NCBI GenBank assembly: GCA_958295915.1
Contig: OY282381.1
Location: 4,362,722-4,426,721 of the forward strand
DNA from: an uncultured Caldilineaceae bacterium
Lineage (GTDB): Bacteria > Chloroflexota > Anaerolineae > Caldilineales > Caldilineaceae
Direction: 5' to 3'
DNA length: 64,000 nt
Shown here: piece after piece, positions 1-7,625 of the stretch
Layout of the letters: the number at the start of each line of letters is the position of its first letter
Numbering within the stretch: the stretch's first letter is position 1
Program-made: the position numbers and the translations under genes
The notes under the pieces: generated by a model
The model's database searches: none
Told to the model about the DNA's origin: nothing
Seen by the model: the letters and a program-made list of their open reading frames with translations, nothing else

Positions 1-2
1 TG

Positions 3-1091
3 ATCCCCGTTCCACCGCGCCCGGCTGACGAACTTGATCCGACCGGAGCAGGGGATATATTCGCCACTGCTTTCTTGCTGAGGCTGGATGAGACCGGCGA
101 CCCGCTGGACGCGGCCCGCTATGCCAATGTCACCGCTTCCTTCGGAGTAGAGGGCCAGGGCGTTTCCGGCATCCCAACCCATGAACAGGTGTTGGCCTAT
201 ATGGCCCAGAATCCTTGGCAACCGGCGACGCGCGCCAGTAGCCAGCAACTGACCACGGGACACAGATCGCGGGCCACTGCTGTTCGCGGCATTCTGGAGC
301 TGCCCATTGACGCCATTCAGGCGAATCCACACCAACCGCGCACCCTTTTTGACCCGGACAGCCTGGCCGAGTTGTCCGCCTCAATCCGGAAACATGGCGT
401 CATCCAGCCCCTGATCGTTACCGAAAGCCCGAATCAGCCGCAGCGTTTCTGGCTGATCACCGGTGAACGCCGCTGGCGGGCAGCGCGGCAGGCCGGGATT
501 CAGACTGTGCCGGTGATTGTGCGGGAGGCGACGCCTCAGCAGTTGCTGGAATGGGCCCTGGTGGAGAACCTGCAACGGGCCGATCTCAACCCTCTGGAGG
601 AAGCGGCCGCCTACGCTACCTTGATGAATGAGTTCGACCTGACCCAATCGCAGGTGGCGGAGCGGGTGGGGAAAAGCCGCTCCGCAGTGGCCAACGCTGT
701 GCGCCTTCTGAGCCTGCCAGCCGCAGCCCAAAATGCGCTAAACGATCAGCGTATTAGCGCCGGCCACGCGCGCGCTTTGCTCAGCCTGAAGAGTGATGCC
801 GACAGACAGCGGGCCTTGAACCTGATCCTCGAACGGGAGTTGAACGTCCGTCAGACCGAAACGCTGGTCCGCCGCTGGATGGAGGAGCCGCCGGCGGCGG
901 AACTGACGGAGGACCCGCCCCACATGCAGGCGCATGTACGCTTTTGGGAGAACCGCTTTCGTGACCGCCTTAGCACGAAAGTGAGCCTGGAGCGCCAGGC
1001 AGATGGCAGCGGCCGGCTCGTCATTCACTTTTTCAATGACGACGATCTGGAGACGATCTACCGGGAAATTCTCGGGGATGAGGATTGGTAG
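3..1091 (+). CDS. PfkB-type kinase C-terminus fused in frame to ParB-like partition protein (5' partial)
   Basis: The frame is open from the first complete codon of the window to the stop at 1091. The first ~65 codons read as the end of a ribokinase/PfkB sugar kinase, with the anion-hole motif DPTGAGD near 36-57 and the usual closing helix. After a low-complexity linker (~200-290) comes a ParB N-terminal nuclease/CTPase domain: a HQPR box near 330, the GERRWRAA motif near 462-485, a VENLQR box, then an HTH (~640-720). ParB loads at parS and acts with ParA in chromosome segregation. No stop and no convincing ribosome-binding site separates the two parts; an in-frame ATG at 201 is the only plausible internal start for a separate ParB. 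Family assignments are firm. Whether one polypeptide is made is inference. Confidence 0.8.
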   Translation: MPVPPRPADELDPTGAGDIFATAFLLRLDETGDPLDAARYANVTASFGVEGQGVSGIPTHEQVLAYMAQNPWQPATRASSQQLTTGHRSRATAVRGILELPIDAIQANPHQPRTLFDPDSLAELSASIRKHGVIQPLIVTESPNQPQRFWLITGERRWRAARQAGIQTVPVIVREATPQQLLEWALVENLQRADLNPLEEAAAYATLMNEFDLTQSQVAERVGKSRSAVANAVRLLSLPAAAQNALNDQRISAGHARALLSLKSDADRQRALNLILERELNVRQTETLVRRWMEEPPAAELTEDPPHMQAHVRFWENRFRDRLSTKVSLERQADGSGRLVIHFFNDDDLETIYREILGDEDW

Positions 1092-1106
1092 AAACAACCC
1101 TTTGGG

Positions 1107-1136
1107 AATTACGAATTGGGCAGTTCATTCGTAATT
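1107..1136. repeat. Perfect 10-bp inverted repeat between genes (AATTACGAAT / ATTCGTAATT)
   Basis: Arms at 1107-1116 and 1127-1136 are exact reverse complements around a 10-nt loop. A related, less perfect copy lies at about 3183-3212. It may form a hairpin between the ParB gene and the next gene. There is no T-tract, so a terminator role is not shown. Confidence 0.6.
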
Positions 1137-1155
1137 GAATAATTCCTGATCGACC

Positions 1156-1833
1156 ATGCCTGAACAACGCAGCAATGTCCTGCAGACAGAACGAGAGTTG
1201 GTGGCCCAGATGCTGGAAGGAGTGGTGGCGGAGTTGCCGCAGGGGCTGGCGCAGTTCGTCCGCAGTGAAATGGCGGCGGAGCAGACCCTGGCGGGCATTG
1301 TGCTGGCCTCAGCGACCCCGAAATATGATTCAGCCGAGGCCGTGTCTCGTCGCGTGGCATTGGCCGCCGCATTGGAATTGCTGCAAATCGCCTTGAACAT
1401 CCACCGCTTGCTGCTGATCCCGGTCCAATCAGACACGATCGACAGATCCCTGCTGGGCGGCACGATTCTGGTGGGAGATTACTGCTTCAGCCGGGCTGCA
1501 GGTCTGGCGGCTCGCACCTGCCACCCGCAAGTGGTGATGGTCTTCGCAGAGCTGTTGAAAGAGGTAAGCGAAGTCAATTTGCGCCGGGTGATTAACCAGG
1601 AAACGTCTAGCCAGGATGCCATTGTCGCCGACGAGCGCGAGGTGCTTTTCCGTAGCGGCGCCTTGGCCGGTGTGCTGCTGGCAGGGCTGGGAGAGGAAGA
1701 ACAGACCCACGTCGCCAGATACGCATCCCACTTAAGCCGGCATGTGCCGCCGACGGACAGCCTGCCGCCACACCAGAAAGATCGCTGGCGCGTAGTCGTG
1801 TGCGTTCTGATAGCAAAGGTCAGTGGTCAATAG
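1156..1833 (+). CDS. Polyprenyl-synthetase-like protein lacking the first aspartate-rich motif
   Basis: The 225-aa, helix-rich protein resembles the N-terminal half of trans-isoprenyl diphosphate synthases (HepT/IspA fold). The stretch LLGGTILVGDYCFSRA matches the family's 'GDYLLARA' helix, followed by the family-like helix VFAELLKEVSEVN. The expected first Asp-rich motif (DDxxD), which binds Mg2+ and allylic diphosphate, should precede it; the sequence there is IHRLLLIPVQSD, without it. The protein is also about 100 aa shorter than active enzymes and no second DDxxD is seen. An active synthase is therefore unlikely. It could be a non-catalytic partner subunit like HepS/HepT, or a divergent orphan. 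The last codons and stop fall in repeat sequence. It lies in line with parB and the ATP-grasp gene. Confidence 0.7.
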   Translation: MPEQRSNVLQTERELVAQMLEGVVAELPQGLAQFVRSEMAAEQTLAGIVLASATPKYDSAEAVSRRVALAAALELLQIALNIHRLLLIPVQSDTIDRSLLGGTILVGDYCFSRAAGLAARTCHPQVVMVFAELLKEVSEVNLRRVINQETSSQDAIVADEREVLFRSGALAGVLLAGLGEEEQTHVARYASHLSRHVPPTDSLPPHQKDRWRVVVCVLIAKVSGQ

Positions 1834-1859
1834 GGGCAACCACAAAGGCTCGCCCCTAC
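1831..1859. repeat. Dispersed repeat family C copy
   Basis: This element reads TAGGGGCAACCACAAAGG then GCTCGCCCCTAC and has short inverted ends (GGGGC/GCCCC). Related copies lie at 3214-3254, 3581-3614, 9501-9535, 38054-38090 and 59040-59081. Its first three bases are the stop codon of the preceding prenyl-synthase-like gene. It sits just upstream of the ATP-grasp gene. Confidence 0.6.
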
Positions 1860-1880
1860 CAGCACATACAGTTTCCTATA

Positions 1881-3155
1881 ATGGCCCAGAGACAAGAAGG
1901 CAGCGCGCCGCGCAAACGGGCGTTGCTACTCACGACCCCCAATAGCTACCGCACGCAGGATTTTGTCGATGCCGCCGCGCGCCTGGACATCGAAACGGTC
2001 ATCGCCGTGGATACACCGCAAACTCTGGCGGATGAATGGAATTTCCGCCTGGGCGTGGACTTCTCTCATCCCCAAATTGCAGCGAATCAGCTTGCGCAGA
2101 CAGTGGCCAATAGCCCCCTGGATGCAGTCCTGGCATTGGATGACAGCGGCGCCAAAGTAGCGGCACTGCTGGCGGCCCGCCTGGGGCTGCCCCATAATGA
2201 TCCGACGGCGGCAGAGGCGGCTCGCAATAAATTTCGGATGCGTTCCCTGCTGGCCGCCTGCGGCGCTCCGACGCCAGCTTTTGAGGAGTTTCACACAGAT
2301 CAGGAACGAAAAAAGATTATAGCCCAGGCAGAGAGGCGGATCGGTTACCCGTGCGTCGTCAAACCGGAGGAACTGAACGGCAGCCGGGGGGTCATCCGCG
2401 CCAATAACCGCAATGAACTGGCCACTGCTGTGAGGCGGCTGACCGCGCTCATCGGAGAAGGGCAGCCATTTCTGATCGAAGGCTATATCCCTGGAATCGA
2501 AGTGGCTCTGGAAGGTTTGCTCGACAGGCAACGTCTGCATGTCCTGGCCCTGTTTGATAAACCGGATCCGCTGGAAGGACCGTATTTTGAAGAGACGATC
2601 TACGTTACGCCTTCCCGACTGGCGCCAAAAGCGCAGCGGGCGATTGTCGAAGCGGCCGAGATGGCGGCCCGCGGCCTCGGCTTGCAGACCGGTCCGGTCC
2701 ACGCAGAGTTGCGGGTGAATACCAGCGGGCCGTGGATCGTCGAAGTGGCCGGGCGCGCCATTGGCGGGCTCTGTTCGCGTATTCTGCGCTTTGGAATGGA
2801 AGTGGGCGCCAGCAGTTCCCTGGAGGAACTGATCCTGCGGCAGGCGTGCGGGCTGCCTCTGGAAAATATGGAGCGAGAATCCCAGGCCGGCGGGGTGATG
2901 ATGATTCCAATTCCGCAGGCGGGCATCTTACGCAGTGTAGGCGGTGTTGAGGAAGCGAAGGCGCTACCCAAAATTGAGGATGTGCAAATTACGGCGCGAA
3001 TCAACCATTCACTTGTAACCCTGCCAGAAGGCGATGCGTACCTCGGCTTCATTTTTGCCAGAGGTCACGCACCGGCTGAGGTCGAGGAGGCGTTGCGGCA
3101 GGCGCATAGCCGTCTCAATTTTGAAATCGTCCCGGAGTTTGCGCTGACTGGGTAG
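1881..3155 (+). CDS. ATP-grasp ligase, L-amino-acid-ligase-like
   Basis: The 424-aa protein has the ATP-grasp layout: an N-terminal Rossmann-like preATP domain (KRALLLTTPN start), an ATP-binding lid with the CVVKPEELNGSRGV glycine loop near residue 165, and the metal-binding EVAGRAIGG segment near residue 290. The C-terminus (PIPQAGILRSVGGVEEA onward) resembles the LAL_C2 domain of L-amino acid ligases such as BacD-type enzymes. Such enzymes join two substrates, usually an amino acid and an amine or carboxylate, through an acyl phosphate with ATP hydrolysis; the substrates here are unknown. The start at 1881 excludes repeat C, which an upstream extension would translate. A carboxylase-type ATP-grasp role is a weaker alternative. 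Confidence 0.8.
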   Translation: MAQRQEGSAPRKRALLLTTPNSYRTQDFVDAAARLDIETVIAVDTPQTLADEWNFRLGVDFSHPQIAANQLAQTVANSPLDAVLALDDSGAKVAALLAARLGLPHNDPTAAEAARNKFRMRSLLAACGAPTPAFEEFHTDQERKKIIAQAERRIGYPCVVKPEELNGSRGVIRANNRNELATAVRRLTALIGEGQPFLIEGYIPGIEVALEGLLDRQRLHVLALFDKPDPLEGPYFEETIYVTPSRLAPKAQRAIVEAAEMAARGLGLQTGPVHAELRVNTSGPWIVEVAGRAIGGLCSRILRFGMEVGASSSLEELILRQACGLPLENMERESQAGGVMMIPIPQAGILRSVGGVEEAKALPKIEDVQITARINHSLVTLPEGDAYLGFIFARGHAPAEVEEALRQAHSRLNFEIVPEFALTG

Positions 3156-3177
3156 TAAGGGCAACCATCTAATTTAG

Positions 3178-3254
3178 AAGTAAGAATTGAGAGCTGCCAA
3201 TTCGTAATTGAATTTGTGGTTGCCTGGGGCAGACACAAGGCCAAGCCCCTACTT
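3178..3254. repeat. Imperfect palindrome plus repeat family C copy downstream of yggX-like gene
   Basis: The left part contains GAATTGAGAGCTGCCAATTC, an imperfect palindrome related to the element at 1107-1136. The right part (3214-3254) is a family C copy ending in GCCCCTAC. The stop codon of the minus-strand YggX-like gene (3249-3251) lies inside the C copy. Confidence 0.55.
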
Positions 3255-3569
3255 CCGAGGCGCGCCCTTGCCTGCAGAGACGCCTTGGCCGCTGCCGGGT
3301 GTGCCCTCTGGGGTCCAGCCTTCCGGCATCTGTGCGCCCACTCCGAAGAAAAACTCTTCCATCTGTTGCATCAGAAATGCCCGAGCCTGGGGATCGCCCA
3401 GACTCAGACCATAGTGATTGATCAGCACCACAGAATACTGCATCCACATATCCCAGGCATGTTGGGAGATGGTATCATAAATCCGCTGGCCCAACTCGCC
3501 GGCGTAAGGCGGCGCCTCCAAACCCGGCAGCTCCTGTCCGATTTTTGCGCACTGCACCATACGATCCAT
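3249..3569 (-). CDS. yggX: YggX-like Fe(2+)-trafficking protein
   Basis: This is a ~106-aa protein whose first ~75 residues match the YggX family: a Cys near the N-terminus (MVQCAKIGQE), a PPYAGELGQRIY box, a W-rich helix (AWDMWMQYSVVLINHY) and QQMEEFFFG at the domain end. Family members are cytosolic and linked to labile iron handling and protection of Fe-S clusters. A Gly/Pro-rich tail follows the domain and runs into repeat sequence that supplies the stop. The start at 3569 is chosen because GGAG lies 7-8 bases upstream and the family begins just before the Cys motif. The gene stands alone between inverted copies of repeat C (3214-3254 and 3581-3614). YggX is mostly known from Proteobacteria, so transfer is possible but unproven. 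Confidence 0.75.
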   Translation of the reverse strand: MDRMVQCAKIGQELPGLEAPPYAGELGQRIYDTISQHAWDMWMQYSVVLINHYGLSLGDPQARAFLMQQMEEFFFGVGAQMPEGWTPEGTPGSGQGVSAGKGAPRK

Positions 3570-3580
3570 AAGTCCGCTCC

Positions 3581-3614
3581 GTAGTAGGGGCTGGCCTTGT
3601 GCCTGCCCGCCCCA
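3581..3614. repeat. Repeat family C copy upstream of yggX-like gene
   Basis: This copy reads GTAGTAGGGGCTGGCCTTGT then GCCTGCCCGCCCC. Its reverse complement resembles the copy at 3214-3254, so the yggX-like gene lies between two oppositely oriented copies. Confidence 0.55.
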
Positions 3615-3673
3615 TGGGAAATGAATAGTGATGTTTGTATTATACGGCCTGAGTTGATCTGGTGTCAATAGAA

Positions 3674-4759
3674 ATGCCTATGCTCTTTCTGGGGATGTCA
3701 GGCGCGTTCAGTTATATTGTGCTGGAAAGGCTTCTTGCCGCCGACATGGCCGTGGCCGCTGTCCTGATTGCCGGGGAGCGGTTCCGCCTGTTGCCGCCAG
3801 CATCCCCATCCATCGAACCGTTCGACCAGGATGTAAGGGTTGACAGGCAGATGCAGGATATATCCTGCCTTGATTCCTGCCAATCCAATGATCTTGATCT
3901 CGAACTACGCCTTCTGAACCCGTATATTGCCGTTGCCCCGACTGGCCCTGTCCACTGTGGCGCAAGCGAACAACAGAATCACGGCCTTCGAGCTGAGCGC
4001 GCCACAGGTTTTGCGCATCGTGCGAAGCCCGAATTAAGACAGGGAGGCGCTCTGCAACTGGCCTGGCAGGCGGGGATTCCAGCCTATGAATGCGGTGGTC
4101 TCAGCCAACCGCAGGTGTCCACCTGGCTGGCGAACATGTCACTGGATGTGGCCTGCGTGGCCTGTTGGAATCGCATCATCCCCGCAACCGTGCTGGGGAT
4201 CCCCCGGCACGGTTTTCTGAATGCGCATCCGTCCCTTCTGCCCGCCTATCGGGGGCCGCAGCCGCTATTCTGGCAGTTTCGGGCAGGAGAAACCGACACT
4301 GGCGTGACGGTCCACTGGATGGACGCGGGTATGGATACAGGCGACATCGCCGGGCAGCGGACGCTCACGTTGGCCGATGGCATCCGCGCAGCGGATGCCG
4401 AAGCCCTGTGCGCCTCTGTCGCCGGCGATCTGCTGGCGGATGTGTTGGCAGCGCTGGCCCAAGGAAAGGCCGTTCGGCAGCCACAGCCCGCTGGCGGCAG
4501 CTATTTCCCCGTACCGACTGTGGACGACTTCGCTCTCGACACCGCTTGGCCGGTACAGCGGGCGTTCAATTTTATGCGGGGAACGGCAGAGTGGGGCCTT
4601 CCCTATCGTCTGGAAGTCGATGGAGCGGTACGGTGGCTGCTCGAGGCTCTCTCCTGGCAGGAAAGCATGCCAGCGGAATCAGCTGTGGATGGAAACGTCT
4701 GCGTACGCTTCTCGGATGGCGCGCTGTGGGCCAGAGAAAGTCCGGGCCGGCCTGTGTGA
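3674..4759 (+). CDS. Formyltransferase-family protein (methionyl-tRNA formyltransferase-like)
   Basis: The N-terminus (MPMLFLGMSGAFS) and the core GFLNAHPSLLPAYRG followed by MDAGMDTGDI are hallmarks of the formyltransferase fold. The catalytic Asn-x-His and Asp are present (about N183, H185 and D221). The family moves a formyl group from 10-formyl-tetrahydrofolate to Met-tRNA, GAR or sugar amines. Compared with Fmt, the C-terminal tRNA-binding domain is short and divergent. A stretch around residues 90-120 (HCGASEQQNH onward) looks inserted or poorly conserved. A specialised formyltransferase is therefore as likely as Fmt. A GTG at 3662 is an alternative start; neither start has a strong ribosome-binding site. 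Confidence 0.7.
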   Translation: MPMLFLGMSGAFSYIVLERLLAADMAVAAVLIAGERFRLLPPASPSIEPFDQDVRVDRQMQDISCLDSCQSNDLDLELRLLNPYIAVAPTGPVHCGASEQQNHGLRAERATGFAHRAKPELRQGGALQLAWQAGIPAYECGGLSQPQVSTWLANMSLDVACVACWNRIIPATVLGIPRHGFLNAHPSLLPAYRGPQPLFWQFRAGETDTGVTVHWMDAGMDTGDIAGQRTLTLADGIRAADAEALCASVAGDLLADVLAALAQGKAVRQPQPAGGSYFPVPTVDDFALDTAWPVQRAFNFMRGTAEWGLPYRLEVDGAVRWLLEALSWQESMPAESAVDGNVCVRFSDGALWARESPGRPV

Positions 4760-4870
4760 GAGGCGCGCAAGCTGGTTGTGACAGCCCGGGTAGATCGACT
4801 ATACTATATCGACTATACTATGTAGAGCCCGCGCCCATTCAATGTAAAGATATGCAACAGGAGAATCCCA

Positions 4871-5872
4871 ATGTCCCTTATGCCAATCCCTCCAGGGATG
4901 AAGATCGCCGCGCAGGTGGCGCCGGACGCCGCCGATGATGAATTACAGTTTGTAAAGCAGATGGGCCTGGATTGGGCCGTCTGTTGGACAGACGGCGAGC
5001 ATGCCGGCTACGAGTATTACGCCCGTACAAAAGACCGCTTTGAGAAGGCCGGTATTCGCATCTACGGTTTCGGCAACCGGGATGTCCACAATCAGGACGC
5101 TATTGTGTTGGGACTGGAAAACCGCAACGCCAAGATCGAGGAGTACGTGAATCACCTGCGTGCGCTGGGCAAAGCCGGCATTCCTTACACCACCTACGCC
5201 CATATGGCCAACGGCATCTGGAGCACAGAACGGGAGACGACCCGCGGTGGCGCGTCCGCGCGGGGCTTCGATCTGGCAAAAGCCGAGGCCGGCCACTGGG
5301 CCGGCAAGCTCTACTATCTCCCTCTTACCCATAGCCGGATCTACTCTCAGGACGAAATCTGGGAGAACTTCCGCTACTTTGTGGAGCAGACCGCGCCCGT
5401 AGCCGAGGACGAAGGCGTCCGCATCGGCATCCACCCAGACGACCCGCCGCAACCGGAGCTGGGCGGTGTGCCCCGCTGTATCTTCAGCAGCTTTGACGGC
5501 TATAGCCGCGCCATGACGATCGCCGACAGCCCGAATGTGGGTATCTGCTTCTGCATCGGTTGCTGGCTGGAAGGCGGCGACCTGATGGGCAAAGGCGTTG
5601 AAGAATCTCTGCGGGAATTCGGCCAAGACGACAAACTTTTCAAGATTCACTTCCGCAATGTGGACCAGCCATTGCCCCACTTCGTCGAGACGTTCGTGGA
5701 CGACGGCTACTTTGATATGAGCAAGGCCATGCAGGCGCTCCAGGAAGTAGGCTTCGACGGGGTGCTGATCCCGGATCACATTCCAATGATGGCGGACGAC
5801 CCCCGCATCGGCACGGCGTATACAATTGGGTATATGAAGGCGCTGTTGAAACGGGCGCAAGAGGAAGGATAG
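4871..5872 (+). CDS. Mannonate dehydratase (UxuA)-like TIM-barrel enzyme
   Basis: The 333-aa protein carries the UxuA-family signatures IGIHPDDPP, DSPNVGICFCIG, KIHFRNVDQP and the closing LIPDHIP box. These supply the metal-binding His, Cys and Asp residues of the TIM barrel. UxuA dehydrates D-mannonate to 2-keto-3-deoxygluconate in hexuronate catabolism. AGGAG precedes the ATG by 8 bases. The stop is 9 bases before the next start, so the dehydratase and the downstream dehydrogenase are almost certainly co-transcribed. A related xylose-isomerase-like epimerase/dehydratase on another sugar acid is the alternative. The sugar importers on the opposite strand fit a uronate/oligosaccharide diet, but the link is contextual only. 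Confidence 0.8.
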   Translation: MSLMPIPPGMKIAAQVAPDAADDELQFVKQMGLDWAVCWTDGEHAGYEYYARTKDRFEKAGIRIYGFGNRDVHNQDAIVLGLENRNAKIEEYVNHLRALGKAGIPYTTYAHMANGIWSTERETTRGGASARGFDLAKAEAGHWAGKLYYLPLTHSRIYSQDEIWENFRYFVEQTAPVAEDEGVRIGIHPDDPPQPELGGVPRCIFSSFDGYSRAMTIADSPNVGICFCIGCWLEGGDLMGKGVEESLREFGQDDKLFKIHFRNVDQPLPHFVETFVDDGYFDMSKAMQALQEVGFDGVLIPDHIPMMADDPRIGTAYTIGYMKALLKRAQEEG

Positions 5873-5881
5873 AGCGCAGCT

Positions 5882-6757
5882 ATGAATACCATCGGAATTC
5901 TCAGCCCTGGTGATATGGGCCACACAGTGGGGCAGCGACTGGCCGCGCATCGTCTACGCGTGATCGCCCATCTGGCGGACCGCAGCGCGCGCACCCAGCA
6001 GCTGGCCGCCCAGGCCGGCATCGAAGAAGTGGCTTCCTACGACGACCTGGCGCAAGAGGCGGACATAGTGCTGTGTATCCTGGCGCCGGCCCAGGCGGAG
6101 GCGGCCGCGCAGAAGGTGGCCGCCGCCCTACGCCGGACCGACGCCGATCTGCTCTACGCGGACTGCAACGCCATCGCGCCGCAAACGACCGTGCGGATCG
6201 GAGAGCTGATCAGCGACGCGGGCGGCCGTTTTGTGGATGCCTCGATCATCGGGCCGCCGCCCCGTCAGGACGGCGCGACCCGCTTCTACGCTTCCGGGAT
6301 ACACGCCGCTGAATTGGCCCGACTCAATGACCGCGGCCTGCATGTGCCGGTATTGAGCGACCGCATCGGCGACGCTTCTGCCATCAAAATGTGCTACGCC
6401 GGGCTGACCAAAGGGCTGACGGCGCTGTGCGTAGAGCTACTGGTGGCGGCAGAGGCCCTGGGCGTGCGTCAAGCGTTATTGGACGAGTACCGGATCAGCC
6501 AGACAGCTATGCTCCAGCGGATGGAAAAGGGCCTGCCTGGGATGCCGCCCAAAGCCAGGCGCTGGGTGGGAGAGATGGAGGAGATCGCCGCCACCTTTGC
6601 CGCCGTCGGCCTGACGCCGAAGTTTCACGAAGGCGCAGCCGACATCTACCGCTTCGTCGGCGACACCTCCCTGGCGGACCGCACGCCGGAGGAGCCGAAC
6701 GCGCCGACGCTGGAGGAGATGCTGCAGACGTTGACCGACGCTCTGCGCGCGCGCTGA
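5882..6757 (+). CDS. NAD(P)-dependent dehydrogenase, DUF1932 C-terminal domain
   Basis: The N-terminus IGILSPGDMGHTVGQRL is the Rossmann GxGxxG-type nucleotide-binding loop of the 6-phosphogluconate/3-hydroxyisobutyrate dehydrogenase superfamily, with CILAP and DCNAIAP boxes following. The second half (AIKMCYAGLTKGLTAL) matches DUF1932, with the Lys of the family's catalytic helix. This type oxidises 2- or 3-hydroxy acids. Directly following the UxuA-like gene (9-base gap), it may reduce or oxidise the same sugar-acid intermediate; that is inference. Length (291 aa) is normal and no defects are seen. Confidence 0.75.
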   Translation: MNTIGILSPGDMGHTVGQRLAAHRLRVIAHLADRSARTQQLAAQAGIEEVASYDDLAQEADIVLCILAPAQAEAAAQKVAAALRRTDADLLYADCNAIAPQTTVRIGELISDAGGRFVDASIIGPPPRQDGATRFYASGIHAAELARLNDRGLHVPVLSDRIGDASAIKMCYAGLTKGLTALCVELLVAAEALGVRQALLDEYRISQTAMLQRMEKGLPGMPPKARRWVGEMEEIAATFAAVGLTPKFHEGAADIYRFVGDTSLADRTPEEPNAPTLEEMLQTLTDALRAR

Positions 6758-6861
6758 CGCGCGGACTGCGCGCTCATCAACGTAAGCGAGCGCGAACCGC
6801 CACGCTCACCTGTTCCACCAAAACCACTACGAGAAGGACGACTACAGTCAGGGTGGCAACT

Positions 6862-7156
6862 TTATGGGAAAGATATGCTTGACAGCACAAGCATATCTTT
6901 CCCAGCCGGTGGAACCGGCTGTGCGGGATATTCCCACCCGCGTTTCTGAATATTTTTAGCGGCGTTGGTATCCCGATCTTCCGTATGACCACACCGCAAA
7001 CATTCGAATATCCGATAAACCGCCAGCTTCTCTTTCCTTACTTCATCGCAGTGGGAACAGGTCTTGGATGTATAGCGGGGGTCAACTTCAGCGAATTGTC
7101 TACCGGCCCATTCTGCCTTGTAGCGCAATTGTTGCAAGGAGTTGATCAGGCGCTAC
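6862..7156 (-). pseudogene. C-terminal remnant of IS200/IS605-type TnpB
   Basis: About 95 residues remain. They show the TnpB end: LRYKAEWAGRQFAEVDPRYT, a zinc ribbon CSHC...CLRC, and the last RuvC segment DRDTNAAKNIQKRGWE. TnpB is the RNA-guided nuclease of IS605/IS607 elements and normally has ~370-450 aa, so about three quarters is missing. Upstream, the frame meets a stop near 7160 and the sequence becomes unrelated. At the 3' end several hairpins stack, as expected for an element right end and an omega-RNA scaffold. It cannot be an active nuclease. Confidence 0.8.
6865..6919. repeat. Two adjacent perfect hairpins at the tnpB remnant 3' end
   Basis: The first hairpin has a 17-bp perfect stem (6865-6881 with 6888-6904) around the loop ACAGCA. 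The second, directly next to it, is GCCGG-TGGAA-CCGGC (6905-6919). Read on the minus strand they follow and overlap the last TnpB codons, the place where IS605/IS607 elements encode their right end and omega-RNA. The hairpin could also end transcription of the + strand dehydrogenase, but no T-tract follows. Confidence 0.6.
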
Positions 7157-7570
7157 AAGCAACTCTGCATACTGGCTGGCGCCAGCGGCATCGACAAACC
7201 CATTGATGACGGCCTGAAGTGATTGCTGATAGCCGCCCGCAAAATAGACGTTCCGTCAATCCACTGCTGCATTGAGAAAATCCTCTCGGTACCAGCTTCT
7301 GGTCTTTTCTGCTTCGATTCTCTGCCGTTCATCCGTGACGCCGTCCAGAGGGCGGTGCTGTTCAATGTGTTTGATATGTGTTGTCAGCGCCAGTTTTGCG
7401 CGAGAATAGGAGAGCGACTCACCGGTTCGCTCCTGCCGTTTTCGCCAGATCTGCCAGCATGCCTGCAGATAAACGATTTCAGCCTGACAGAGCGCGTAGA
7501 TGTCCCGGAAGTCCCGGGGCGCGCCGTATCCTCCAATTGAGCGGAACGCTCTGCAATCTGGAAGCTGAAA
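7157..7570 (-). pseudogene. Decayed reading frame of unknown family
   Basis: On the minus strand a protein-like frame runs from a segment ending in QIAERSAQLEDTARP (about 7570-7515). After a frameshift it continues through RDFRDIYALCQAEIVYLQAC and WRKRQERTGESL to FLNAAVD, where an in-frame TGA falls (~7262). It then resumes as RNVYFAGGYQQSLQAVINGF to about 7160. Charged amphipathic helices dominate. I do not recognise the family. The coding-like composition across a frameshift and a stop suggests a gene disrupted by the element that left the TnpB remnant. Confidence 0.35.
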
Positions 7571-7625
7571 ACAGTTTTTCTCTGCTGGATCAATTCGAGA
7601 CTGACGACCCTGTAAATCTTGATCC

